NCBI GenBank assembly: GCA_910592005.1
Contig: CAJVPP010000177.1
Location: 1-42,030, forward strand
Source of the DNA: Funneliformis mosseae
Taxonomy: Eukaryota; Glomeromycota; Glomeromycetes; Glomerales; Glomeraceae
Reading direction: 5' to 3'
Length of the DNA stretch: 42,030 nucleotides
Shown here: in pieces, positions 23,039 through 33,608 of the stretch
Numbering within the stretch: position 1 is the first letter of the stretch
Layout: each line of letters begins with the position of its first letter
Notes under the pieces: generated by a model
What the model saw: only the letters and a program-made list of their open reading frames with translations
What the model was told of the DNA's origin: nothing
Database searches by the model: none
Program-made: the position numbers and the translations under genes

Positions 23039-25373
23039 ATGGTCCGGTCAACACTGTGGCCATTATTGTCCCTCTTGGTTGTTTTTTTAACGTGGGTAAC
23101 TTGTATAAGCGCAAATGAAGAAACTTTGGTAAGATTCATAAGATTATTTATTTATTAACCATAACACCATATTCATTTTTTATATTTTTCTGTATTTAAC
23201 AGGATAATGATGTGCCAAGATGTTCGGGAATGTATGAAAAATCAGCAATTCCTGGGGGGAAGGATCCTGTTGTTACATGTGAGTATTTTGTATTTTATAT
23301 ACGTGACTAATTTAAAGTTTATTCTGTTGCAATTCGCTCATACAATTTCATTTAATATTTAGTAAAATGGAGATCAGATTCAAAAAGTAATGCCGCGGTA
23401 GTTATACTTGAATGGCAAGATATCGTTAAATTAGGCCATGAAGATAAAATCGAACAGAAGGTAAGAATTCGTTCGATTTTGCGTCCAGAATTATCTTTGA
23501 TTTTTAATAACTAATCAAAAAAAAAAAAAAAATTTGTACAGAAAATTTACATTTGCGATGATGCTGCCATTAAAAATGAATATTGTCCCGAGTCTCAACG
23601 AAATAATTTCATTGTACCCGAAAATGATACGTCCATTGTCACTCACTTATTTAATGCTTCTTCAAAGGAGACATTAAAAACAATTCATTACCCCATTGAA
23701 AAGACAGGATATTATTGTGCTGTCGCATTTCCTATACCATCTAATAATGAAGAATATGAATACTATATTACTATTGATTGGCGAAATCCTTATGGAGAAT
23801 TACCCGCCGCAGAGTATCCAAAATTACCTGTAATTATTTTTAAACTTTCAAAAACTTTATCAACGAAAGGGTTCTAACTTTTACTTGTCTAACATTTCAA
23901 AGTTCTATGGACTTTTGTCATTAGTTTATTTGGCGATCGGTATCGTTTGGATGACTTTAAGCATAATGTATTGGCGCGAAATATTACCTGTTCAGGTATA
24001 AGATAGCTTGGTGTATTTAGCAAAGCAAAAAGTTGACGTTAACTTTATATCAAAATTCTGATTTTATTTTAGAATTATATATCTGGAGTCGTCTTTTTTC
24101 TAATGTTGGAAATGGCTTTCAATTGGGGATATTGGGAGAATTATAATACGTACGGACGTTCATGTAGGTTTGTTTATAAGATGAAATAATCCATGAGACA
24201 CGTCATTATCTTTACTTTTTCCTTATAATTCATTTATTAGCCACGTTCCTCATTATTTTGGTCGCTGTTCTTAATGCTGGAAGAAATTCTATTTCATTCT
24301 TTATGCTTTTGATTGTGTGCATGGGCTATGGTGTTGTCAAGTACGTAAAAATTTCAATATGACACATAATATGTTTACAAAGAAATTAAAGAGATATATT
24401 CTATCGCTACCCCGTAGACCTACACTTGGAAACACAATGAATAAATGTCGTGCTTTAGCCGCTACACATTTCTTGTTTGGCATAATTTATGCATCGGGCA
24501 CAATGCTTTTGGACCCAGATGCTGCTAGCCCTCTCGTTCTCTTAGTGATTTTCCCTCTTGCTTTGACGATGACAATATTCTATATTTGGACACTTCAATC
24601 GATAACCATCACACTTCAAACACTTGAAATTCGTAAACAAAGCGTGAAAGCTTTAATGTATAAGCGTCTGTATCGGCTGCTTGTATTTTCGGTCACAGTT
24701 CTTGGAGTTTTCTTTTTCATAAATATGTTCAATTACCTTCATCGAGAAGATCCCGGATGGATATCTACATATTGGCTTTGGAGATGGTTTCTTTTGGATG
24801 GATGGTTGAATATATTATATTTGATAGTATTTTGTGTCATACTCGTAATTTGGAGACCTACGAAAAACAACAAGAGATATCCTTTGGATTGATTTAATAA
24901 TTTAATTATAATAGTATTTTTTTTATTTTTTTTACACTTTATTTAATCCTTAACTTTTCATGTTTTCGTCAATTACATTCGCGATGAGTGAAGAATTAAC
25001 ACAAGATGATCCATACGAATTGGAAATCAATAACCTTCGAGCAGCTGAAAATCTTGGGTATGATAATGTGAAGTTTAGACCCGAGACTGAACGGTTACAT
25101 GATGATAATGGGTCTGCTATATTTGACATTGGAGACGAACATGATGATGATGATGACTTTCATAGTAAATGGGATGACGAACAATCTACAATAAGAGCAA
25201 GTCATGGTGGTAGTTCTTCAAGTCATGAAGCAACTACTCAAAGGTAAAATTTTTTTTAACCCGATAATTAGTGGTCATTCTTGTGATAAGTTAAACTCAC
25301 CATGAATATTTTTAGGATAAATGATGAAGAAAACCAAGATCATATCGAGCAAGAAATTTCAAAATTGAATTAA
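23039..25373 (+). CDS. PTM1: Ptm1-like / Lung seven-transmembrane receptor family protein
   Basis: Ten exons give 539 aa: 23039-23128, 23203-23278, 23363-23460, 23542-23829, 23903-23995, 24073-24163, 24241-24340, 24418-24876, 24977-25243, 25316-25373. A signal peptide (about 1-25, ending CISA) leads a lumenal domain with paired cysteines (KIYICDDAA, EYCPES, GYYCAVAFP) up to about residue 184. Seven membrane segments follow, starting FYGLLSLVYLAIGIVW, with the family motifs YWREILPVQNYISG, EMAFNWGYWENYN and MGYGVVKPTLG. The cytosolic tail is acidic (SEELTQDDPYELE, an Asp-rich stretch). Proteins of this family (GOST) sit in Golgi/endosomal membranes; the yeast Ptm1 role is poorly known. Exons 8 and 9 join only through a U12-type AT-AC intron (24877-24976). 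Reading through it instead hits TGA at 24890-24892 and loses the tail. Confidence 0.92.
24877..24976 (+). other. U12-type AT-AC intron
   Basis: This 100-nt intron starts with ATATCCTTT, the exact U12-type donor consensus, and ends in AC. The branch site TCCTTAAC (24947-24954) is also an exact consensus match, 22 nt before the end. There is no usable GT or GC donor near the join. Removing it restores frame and links ...TKNNKR to FAMSEELTQDDPYELE, which fits the family pattern of NKR plus an aromatic, then a SEEL-type acidic tail. The branch-to-acceptor distance is slightly longer than the usual 10-20 nt. Confidence 0.85.
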
Positions 25374-26089
25374 GTTGTTACTAAAAGTGTCATTTTTTTT
25401 TTGATGAACAATAATTAGAAAATTTTAAAACATAATTATATTTTATTATAAAGTAAATTTAATAATTAGTCTATTTTTTTTTTTTTTTTTCATTTGTATT
25501 TTACATTAAAAAAAAAAATAATTATTTAAACAATTAAAAAAGGTTTGGCACGTTCGTATGCACGAATGCACGAGCATGCATTTCACAAAATTTCAAACAT
25601 CTTAGATGTTTTATGCAGGATCATCATTAATGTTATCAAAAAAAATAAAAAGGTTCATTGATCATTTCCTAGTTCAAACCATTCATGACATCACCTATAC
25701 AACTTTAAAGTTCTGATTATTAGCAACAAGTTTGTTATCCGGATTATGAAAATTTATCGGAATTCAAATTCTATCACGAGATGTTAAGATTATTTTGTTT
25801 GGGGGATTGCAATGTTTATTTATCACATGGTAATTAGTCTCTCCAGGAAAAAAACCTGAATGAGTAAGCTTCCGGAATCGAGATAGGTTCACATCCGTGT
25901 AACTTGGTGTATATAATAAAAATGTACTTGTTAGTTTTGAATTTTTTATTTTTGATTAACCTGCTTTCTCCTACAAATATTTGTAAAACAAGGTTATTGA
26001 ATAAATAAAAAGCCGAATAAAAAAAAAAATTTTTTTCTTTTTTTTTCCCAATTTATTTGAATACATTTTTTTTTTTCGGACATACTAAC
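25374..26089. other. Spacer between Ptm1-like and first BTB gene
   Basis: AT-rich with several pure T or A tracts. A modestly GC-richer patch near 25545-25600 has repeated TGCACGA words. No gene or RNA recognised. The last ~100 bp are presumably the BTB gene promoter. Confidence 0.4.
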
Positions 26090-27536
26090 ATGAGTTATCG
26101 AGGAGGTTATTGTTCGTTTGAATTTAAACTTGAAAATGTCTTAAAAGTAACGGAGAAAATTTATTCACCACCTTTTGCAACGTCAACTTGTCGACATTGG
26201 GTGTTGATCTTTGACCCGGTATTTGAATGAAATTATTATACATTTAAAAAAAAATATTTATTTAAAAAAAAAAAAAATTATTCATGAAATGATTTTTTTT
26301 TTTGTTTTTTTAAAAAAAAAAAAAAAAAAAATTAAATTTAAATAAATTAGTATACGAATGATCCAAAGACTTATCAAATCCTTCTTTGTACGATACTCAA
26401 CAAAGAATCAGATCGGTTAGCGGATACCTTCTTGCCTTTAAAAGTGATATTGAAATCTCCTTCAGGGGATATTCTCCATGAAGTTTCTACGAATGATAAG
26501 ATATTTAATAAAACCGGGTTATGTAAGTAATCAAAATTAAAAGAGTATCCAGAATTATGCGATGCACAAGAGGTAGATTACGTTAATCGTCAATCTACCC
26601 TAAATTTTAAATTTAAGCTGCGGATGGATGCAAAAAATGCATGACTTTTTAAGTATTGCATAAGTCTGGGCACTCTAAAAAAAAAAAATTAGACTCAATT
26701 TATCCAAGAATGAATTAATTGAATTAATTAAGTATTTTTTTTTTTTTTTAAAAAAAAAAAAACCAAAAATAAATTTTTTTTTCCCTCCTTTTTTTTTCAA
26801 TGATATAGTTCTTGTTCACAAACGTCCAAGATCTTCGCTACTTAATAATATAATTATTAATATACAATTTAGTGATGTTCGATTCACTAAAGTTCCTCCC
26901 AAAATGCCATTTGGAACCAAACAAGTGGCGGAAAATTTAATTCACGCGTGGTCTCATGAATTAAACAAGCCGGATCGAGGAGACGTTAGATTTAAAGTTC
27001 AGGATAAATTTATTTATGCAAGCAGTTCAATTCTTGCGACGAGGTCGGATTATTTTAGGACAATGTTTGAAGGTGATTGGATAGAATGCAATAAACAAGG
27101 AATTTCGGCAAATGATAATGAGAATCGACATAAATATGAGATCGAAATTACGGATTTTGATTATGAAACCGTCCTTGCTATGCTTCATTTCTTGTATACG
27201 GATGAGGCCAATTTCGTAAATTATAGTTTAGACAATATATGGAACTTGTTTAGCATTTCGGATAAATATTTTGTGGACGAATTGAGACAAAGGATTAAAA
27301 TTCATATCATTGATCTACTGAACGAAAGGAATGCAGCTGAAATGTTATTTAAATATGCGTGGAAATGGCCCGATTTAAAAGATATCATCATAACGTTTAA
27401 CGTTGAACACTTTTTAAAAATTAGAAAGACGAGAGGATTTAAACAAATCGTTTCTTCGAAATCAGACTATCCAATGTATCATGAAATACTTGAAGAAATG
27501 ATTTTAGAATTATACTCGGAGGATGAAAATCTGTGA
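26090..27536 (+). CDS. BTB/POZ domain protein with MATH-like N terminus (copy 1)
   Basis: Three exons (26090-26218, 26351-26522, 26809-27536) give 342 aa. The N-terminal ~125 residues resemble a divergent MATH/TRAF-like fold (CRHWVLIFDP, then a ILLCTILN strand and FLPLKVILKSPSGD). The BTB domain spans about 150-255: DRGDVRFKVQDKFIYASSSI, SDYFRTMFEGDW, FDYETVLAMLHFLYTDE and LFSISDKYFVDELR. A helical BACK-like end follows (AAEMLFKYAWKWPDLKD). MATH-BTB proteins serve as Cullin-3 ligase adaptors, and that role is inferred here. Its closest relative in the window is the gene at 28555. Intron 2 (286 nt) is unusually long and holds a small hairpin (GTAGATT/AATCTAC near 26573-26598). Confidence 0.88.
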
Positions 27537-28554
27537 TGACGTTTCTTTCTTTTTTTTTTATCTTTATCTTTATCCTTTCTTTTATTCTTTTTATTCTAAT
27601 TAGTTTTCTAAAGTAATAAAAAAAAAAAATATAATAATAATTATTTTCATATTTTCGTCGTGGAACGCTTCACAGGATCGACCTGTTTGGAGATCCAAAA
27701 AAATATAGTTTGTTTTTTTTCCCCCTTCCCCTAATTTTTTACAAAACAAATATAAATATCCTTATTTTTCTAAAAATAGAAACCTATTTCGTTCGAATTT
27801 GTATTACAAATAAAAAATACCACAGTGAATTTCCGCGCCCTTTTCCATTTCCGCTGTTAACAAAAATCAACCCCCTATTATTGTAGTCACCGATGACCGA
27901 ATATCTTTTGTTACAATTTCTTTTGATAGGGTTTTTTTTTTCTTTTTTTGGTAAAAGATTGTTAAAAGAAATAATTAAATGACATACAGATATATACTCA
28001 TTTATTTTTTTAATAACTGAAAATCGGTTTTATTACTCGGATCAGATGTTTTAATAAAACCATCGATCCAATAGAACCTTTTAATAGAATCTAATTACAA
28101 ATTGTTATTCAAAATTTCTTTGATGAGGAATAACCATCTCTGATAAACAATCTTTATAGATGATTTAAGACTAGTAGTTAAATTTCGTTGTTGAATTTAG
28201 AATAAATTAAAATTTATTTATCGTGGGAAAGAAGAAAAGCACAAAAGCATGTGATCCATAATTATTTGTATTACTACATATTACAGGAAGTCTAACATTA
28301 GGGTTTTTTAGATCAAAAAAAAAAAAAAAATCTCCAACACGAATTCATCAGAATTTTTTTGTTTTTTTTTCGGATCGGCATAATTTGTAACAGGTCTTTT
28401 AAATATGATGTTTAGATGACGCGATTAAAATGGTATTCAAACATGAAATTTCCCTCCTAATTTGGAATCGAAGACCTTATAAAAGGACGTCTTTCACCTT
28501 TTAATTTTTTAATTTGATCTTTTGTTTTTTTTATTCAATTCCAACAATTTAAAA
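27537..28554. other. 1-kb spacer between the two BTB genes
   Basis: It contains the 3' UTR of copy 1, T and A tracts, and the promoter of copy 2 with a clear TATA box. I see no further coding region or degenerate third BTB copy. Confidence 0.5.
28478..28485 (+). promoter_or_regulatory. TATA box of second BTB gene
   Basis: TATAAAAG is a canonical TATA element, 70 bp upstream of the ATG at 28555, in a comparatively GC-richer context. Assigned from motif and spacing. Confidence 0.5.
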
Positions 28555-29782
28555 ATGAGTCTTCCAACAGGAAAGACGTGCCTTTTCGAATTTTCTTTGA
28601 ATGATGTAAAAAAGTTCAACGTTCCCGTGGATTTTCCAATATTTTCTACGTCAGGCATTCATAGTTGGCAATTATCCTTTAATCCCGTAAGTCCAATTCA
28701 AATTATAGTGATCTCTCATATTGATTTCATAAACTTGATAATTTCATTTTGTAGCGTTTTAATGGAGAAGAAAACTTCAATTTAAGCCTAATGCCAAAAC
28801 TGGGACTCAAATCAGACAAGAATCCATCCAACCATTGTAGCTATAACAATATAACGGATATAGCGTTATTTGTAAAGACTTTAGGTGGACAAGTCATCAA
28901 GTACGGGACAACAAGAAGTAAAGAAAACATTCTTGAGTGTAAGTAAACGATTATTTATGCTTTAAAAAGAATTCACGATAGATAGATAGAAATTCATTCT
29001 CATGTTAAAATCTTTTAAAAGGTGTGATAAAGGGTATGTGGATGTGCTGTTCTCGATCCTTGCTTTTAAATGATGTCATTGTTGGGGTGAAGATTTACAC
29101 CGATAGAGCGGAGGATAACCTCGTGGATAGTTTTTTTCAACTTCGATCCGTTCCACTTAATTTAATTAATGCTTGGACCAAGGATTTGAACAATTCGGAT
29201 CGAGCAGACGTGAAATTTAAGGTACATGGATCCAACCTGTACGCGAGTAGTTCCGTCCTGACAAGTCGATCGGAGTACTTCAAGACCATGTTTAATGGTA
29301 AATGGAGAGAATGTCGTTCGAAAATTTCTGCAGATCCTCAAAGAACTTCGTCAAAAAATCAAAAGAACAATAATTCGAATCAATATAAATATGAAGTCGA
29401 AATTGTGGATTTCAACCAAGAAACGATACGTGCAATGTTACATTTTTTGTATACGAACGAGATACCACCTTACAATGATGTTTGTGATGATCGTATTTGG
29501 TCCTTGTTCATTATTTCTGAAAAGTACCTTTTAGATGACCTTCGAGCGATAATTAAGAATTACATATTTGACAGGTTGGATGAAGAAAACGCCGCCAAAA
29601 TATTATTCACTTATGCTTGGAAATGGCCTGATTTGAAGGATCCAATCTTGAAGTTTGTTGTGGATAAGTTTAACGCAATTCGAAAGACCGTTGGATATAA
29701 AAATATCGTCGCCAGTCCATTAGGTTATCCAAGTTTTTTTAATTTGAATACGGAAATTTTGTTAAAATTATATCCTGATTGA
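28555..29782 (+). CDS. BTB/POZ domain protein with MATH-like N terminus (copy 2)
   Basis: Three exons (28555-28686, 28755-28938, 29022-29782) give 358 aa. Intron positions match those of the gene at 26090: the first follows a W..xFxP block (HSWQLSFNP), the second falls in the middle of the MATH-like region, with the same phases. The BTB domain spans about 165-275: DRADVKFKVHGSNLYASSSV, SEYFKTMFNGKW, FNQETIRAMLHFLYTNE and LFIISEKYLLDDLR. The end has the same AAKILFTYAWKWPDLKD block. An Asn/Ser/Lys-rich insert in the BTB domain (SSKNQKNNNSNQYK) is absent from copy 1. A Cullin-3 adaptor role is inferred from the family. Confidence 0.88.
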
Positions 29783-29876
29783 ATTCTTTTCCGGAATAAT
29801 TAAGGTTCGAAATCCCCCTTTTTTTTTCTTTTGTTTAGAGATAGTTGATTGTTAATAGAAGCAATCTTAAAATAGA

Positions 29877-30080
29877 AGCAATTTGTTTGAACCTTTTAGA
29901 TCAGACAATTGTAATAGTATTAGATTTGTTTTTGTAAATTTGTTTTGAATCTTTTAGAATAATCAATAGTATAGAATTGGATTTGTTTATTTGTAAATAT
30001 AAGCTATTTGTTTTGACAAATTGTAATAGAATTAATAGAATTGTAATAGGTTTAGATTTATTGATTTGTAAATTTAAGCG
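29877..30080. repeat. Degenerate tandem repeat in 3' flank of BTB copy 2
   Basis: About three imperfect copies of a 60-75 bp unit built around ATTGTAATAG, AGATTTGTT, TTGTAAAT and TTTGTTTTGA words. The first unit starts about 95 bp past the BTB stop codon. Copies are too diverged to fix exact unit borders by eye. Confidence 0.45.
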
Positions 30081-30470
30081 ATTGGTTTAAATCGTGAATA
30101 ATTGTATCAATACAAATAAAAAATGTTCTATTAAAAGGGCTTTATTCACGTGACATTATTCTACCATGTTCATCTTACGTTAATTCGGGCCGGAATTAAA
30201 ATCGGACATATTCGATGGAAGTATCACTGTTGTGATGTTGTGAAGAAACGGTTTTCCGAATAGGACGGGACGGACACGATTTCATCACTCATGAAAATTT
30301 AAAGGAACCAAGACCGGCCTCCTTGGATTTCTTTATTTGCATCTAACCTGTTCAATTGAATATAATAATATATACGATGGTATTATATTATTCGCGTGGT
30401 TCGCGAAAAGATTCGACATTTTTTTTTTTTTCGTACACGGTCGTTATTATAGCACATTGATTGGTATAAT

Positions 30471-30551
30471 GTGGGTGGTCCCAAGTAAGTTGCAATATGT
30501 ATGACACCCACTTACGAAAGATTACGAAATATTACGTAACGTATGACGGTA
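30471..30551. repeat. Direct repeat, copy A
   Basis: GTGGGT, CCCAAGTAAGTT, TATGTATGACACC, GAAAGATTACG and ACGTATGAC occur in the same order and spacing at 31185-31258. The copies differ by small indels. They lie on either side of the inverted-repeat element at 30643-31101. Confidence 0.65.
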
Positions 30552-30642
30552 AACCGGATCCCAAAGATGCGCTTTTTTTTTCGTTAAAAATAGCACATCT
30601 ATGGTCAACAATATAAAGTATGATTTATTTGAAAAACTATTA

Positions 30643-31101
30643 CCGTATTCCTCCAAAATTAGGCACTCCTATCTTATTTTGTTAGTATCCGAAAATAAGC
30701 ACTATCAACATTTTTTAGTATCCGAAAATAAAATAAATGCTAAAACAAACCCGATTTATTAAATATTTTATAAATTTCAATGTTTTTTATTTATTTTATT
30801 TAAAAGAATTCATCGCCATCAATATTTCTTTCATCATTATTAATGATTGCCATCACTACTCTACTATTATCGTCATTATCGTTCACTGCTAACACACTCG
30901 GAATTACCGCTAAATGATATCCACTTTCGCGAAACTTTTATTTCACGGATTCTTCTTTATGACCCCTAAATGAAACGTGTTACAAATATAAAGCATTTAT
31001 CATTTTTGCATAGCTTCTGAGATTAAAATTTAGCAATTTTGTTAGTACCCGAAATTAAGCATCTCTATAGCAAAAAGGTGCTTAATTTCGGAGGCATACG
31101 G
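30643..31101. mobile_element. MITE-like element with TIRs and TA flanks
   Basis: The left end CCGTATTCCTCCAAAATTAG matches the reverse complement of the right end (CTTAATTTCGGAGGCATACGG) with three mismatches over about 24 bp. TA lies immediately outside both ends (30641-30642, 31102-31103). Internal copies of GTTAGTATCCGAAAATAAGC and GTTAGTACCCGAAATTAAGC repeat the terminal theme. There is no transposase ORF. It looks like a non-autonomous Tc1/mariner or pogo-type element of about 459 bp. Confidence 0.7.
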
Positions 31102-31184
31102 TATTTTTTTTTTTTTTTTTACGCAAATTTATTATTTTTGTATTAATTTAATCATATAATATAATGTAACATTTCTCATTTAAC

Positions 31185-31258
31185 GTGGGTTGCCCCAAGT
31201 AAGTTTTCATTATGTATGTATGACACCACATCCCGGAAAGATTACGCAACGTATGACC
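31185..31258. repeat. Direct repeat, copy B
   Basis: Partner of the repeat at 30471-30551: GTGGGT, CCCCAAGTAAGTT, TATGTATGACACC, GAAAGATTACG, ACGTATGAC. It begins 82 bp past the right TA of the inverted-repeat element. Confidence 0.65.
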
Positions 31259-32654
31259 ATTATTCATAAAGATAACCATTATCAAAAAATACAGGACTGA
31301 ATGAAATCGGTGATTGACGCGTTTTTATACAGAAACAGGTAATAAAGTTCGGGGCGCATGTTATTTTAATTTATTCGTGGATGATTTTTATTTTTTTAAT
31401 AAAAAAGATGACATTTTGAAATCACATTACCGTTTTAGGAAGGCTCATATTATCCGTCATTTTAGTCAATTTCATTGTGAAAAACATTTGATCAAAATTT
31501 AATTAATATCATGGATGAAAAAGAAAACAAACAAAGGAAAAATTTGAGAATGACTTGAAGGATTTTTAAGATTCATTTTGAACCCCGAAATGGAACCGAC
31601 TGCGATTCGCGAAACATCTCACGTGATTCTGAAACGAAAAGGATCTACAAATCCCCATTCAGTTTTGGAAATTCACCCAAAGTGTGAGGAATCGTCAAAG
31701 GTGGAGAAAATAATTTCCAAACATGACAGACAGGATAAAAATATCAGGATTAAGGCAAAACTGTAGAAACAAGAAAAGAAAAAAAAATAAAAGATAATTA
31801 CAACTTTCAACCATTGTGATGTGAATGATAGAGACGTTCTTTAATTCATTGTCCAGATGAACGAGATCTTGCGATAAAAAAAGGGATGGTTTTATTTTTA
31901 TTAATAAGCTAATTTTGGTTCATAAAAAAAAAAAAAAAATTTCATTTCCACTTCATTTTTTTTTTCATTCAGGCTTTTCAACTTGAATGAATCGATGCAT
32001 CTTTTTTTTTTTTTTTTTCGTGATTATTCAATAAATAAAGATGGTCAATCCTCACCGATTTATTTTTTTTTTTTTTTTAAAAAAAAAAAAAGGCTATTAA
32101 TTTCCAAAAAGAAATATAAGAAATGCCGCTTTTTCCGATTATTCAAAGCAACTTCTTTATTGCAGCGGGAAATTTTGATTGTATCAATGATTAGGATGTC
32201 ATTGTATAATTGTTCTGCAAATCACTGTTAAATTGATGAAATTGATGAAATTTGATGAAATATTATCCGAAAAAAAAAAAAAAAAAAGTTGAATGAATCT
32301 TTCCAAATATATTCAATGATTCATCCGAAAAGTTGTTTTTAATGGATAAATTTATTTTATTTATTTATTTATTTATTTTAAAAAAAAATTAAATATGGAT
32401 TCTATTGATTAGAGTAAAAACAAATTACTAGATAAAAAGATTGACAATATTCCGATTTATAGGAAATAAAAAAATAAAAGAAAGACAAAGTAATTAAAAT
32501 ATAATAATAATAAACAATAAACATATATAAAATATAAAATATCTACAATTTACAAGATTATTTTTTTTTTTTTTGGTAAGGAGATGAAATAAAAATAAAG
32601 CAAAAAGCAAATAAATCAAACTTCTTAAAAATGCAAAAGAAGCAAAAAAAACGA

Positions 32655-33608
32655 TTAATCGTGTAAATTGCATATGGTTGGTTCCATTTCATCTTTGTCC
32701 CAATTCATTCCACTCATCAACCGATGAAAACTGTACATGCATTCACGTTCGCTATCGCTTAGCTTTTCTTCGCTTTCAATGCATTGTTGTATGATCTTCC
32801 TTGCCCTTTCAACCATTAATGTTTTTTGTGAGGGTAAGATATTATGCTTAAAGTAATAATCCAAAGTAAATCGAAATGAAAAGAATGCTTCGTGTCCTCC
32901 AATCTTTTGTGATAATTTGGCATCTCCCTGTCTCGATAATTTTAAATCCAATTTTTCTAGAATTTTGCTTCGTTCTCGAGAAAAGGAAGGCATCAATTCA
33001 TTGATGTATATAAAAGTGTATAATCGATCCGCGATCATTTTCGTTATATCGAGAGGGGATATTTCAGGAATCGTTTCGGGACATTCTTTGGAAAGGAACA
33101 ATTGGCAGCCGGAGAAAATGGAAGGCAACTGTTTCTTTATTCTACAAGCGATGTGAATTGCTCGATCTTTTGCCTTCTTCTCGGAGAAATACTCTGAATA
33201 AAAATCCTCGGTCGTGTATTCGGAGGAATTTTTCGATGCGATGGAAGAGGGTTGTGAGGTATGATCAATTGTTGAGTTCAAGTTTTCATTGTTACTTGAA
33301 TCATCGAGATAAGAAGTAATTTCACTGTTATTCTCGTCATTAATTATCATCAAAGTGCTTAAACGTTTGGATTCCCGTTTAATAATTCGCATCGTTCGAA
33401 CAAAGTTTCCCGAATTATCGGCGAAATCCAAAGGCAAGTTCAAACTTGTTGAAGAAGGGGAATGTATTGGTGTAATCGCTTCATCATAATCATCAATTGT
33501 CGAATCAGATTCGGATGAAACTTCATGATAACGTTTCTTTATGGATTTTTTTAGCTTCCTTGATTCGGTCTGAATGTGAAGGCTCAACCGTTTTGGAAAG
33601 AGACGCAT
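32655..33608 (-). CDS. Hypothetical protein, single exon
   Basis: An intact 317-aa ORF, which is long for DNA this AT-rich. I do not recognise a family. The first ~125 residues are polar and probably disordered: a basic start (MRLFPKRLSLHIQTESRKLK) followed by Ser/Asp/Asn-rich sequence. From about 140 it becomes helical and better ordered: YFSEKKAKDRAIHIACRIKK, a segment with three Cys, SPLDITKMIADRLYTFIYIN, KIGGHEAFFSFRFTLDYYF and a charged C terminus. No signal peptide or membrane segment. It sits alone between two long spacers. The helical half could be a protein-interaction domain; no function can be given. Confidence 0.75.
   Translation of the reverse strand: MRLFPKRLSLHIQTESRKLKKSIKKRYHEVSSESDSTIDDYDEAITPIHSPSSTSLNLPLDFADNSGNFVRTMRIIKRESKRLSTLMIINDENNSEITSYLDDSSNNENLNSTIDHTSQPSSIASKNSSEYTTEDFYSEYFSEKKAKDRAIHIACRIKKQLPSIFSGCQLFLSKECPETIPEISPLDITKMIADRLYTFIYINELMPSFSRERSKILEKLDLKLSRQGDAKLSQKIGGHEAFFSFRFTLDYYFKHNILPSQKTLMVERARKIIQQCIESEEKLSDSERECMYSFHRLMSGMNWDKDEMEPTICNLHD

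Larger units (their letters stand above)
29783..32654. other. 2.9-kb repeat-bearing spacer, no confident gene
   Basis: It holds degenerate direct repeats (about 29877-30080), a TA-flanked inverted-repeat element (30643-31101) between two copies of a ~75-bp direct repeat, and many A/T tracts toward 31930-32400. Short ORFs at 31314-31502 and 31590-31766 have no recognisable features. The right end is the 3' flank of the minus-strand orphan gene. Confidence 0.5.

Noticed and set aside
24317..24892. Ptm1-like gene ending at the TGA at 24890-24892
   Set aside because: This would be read through the AT-AC intron. The downstream SEELTQDDPYELE tail fits the family and joins in phase using exact U12 signals. 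The stretch 24317-24417 of the same frame is likewise a GT-AG intron, not coding.
24960..25247. Separate 95-aa gene starting MFSSITFAMSEEL
   Set aside because: Its first codons lie in the U12 intron; the rest is exon 9 of the Ptm1-like gene, continuing into exon 10.
29794..29808. tRNA B-box-like GGTTCGAAATCC
   Set aside because: It has one base too many before the CC, and no A box or acceptor stem is seen around it.
31590..31766. 58-aa ORF
   Set aside because: The ATG-initiated reading is short and charged, with no recognisable family, splice signals or promoter. Not supported.
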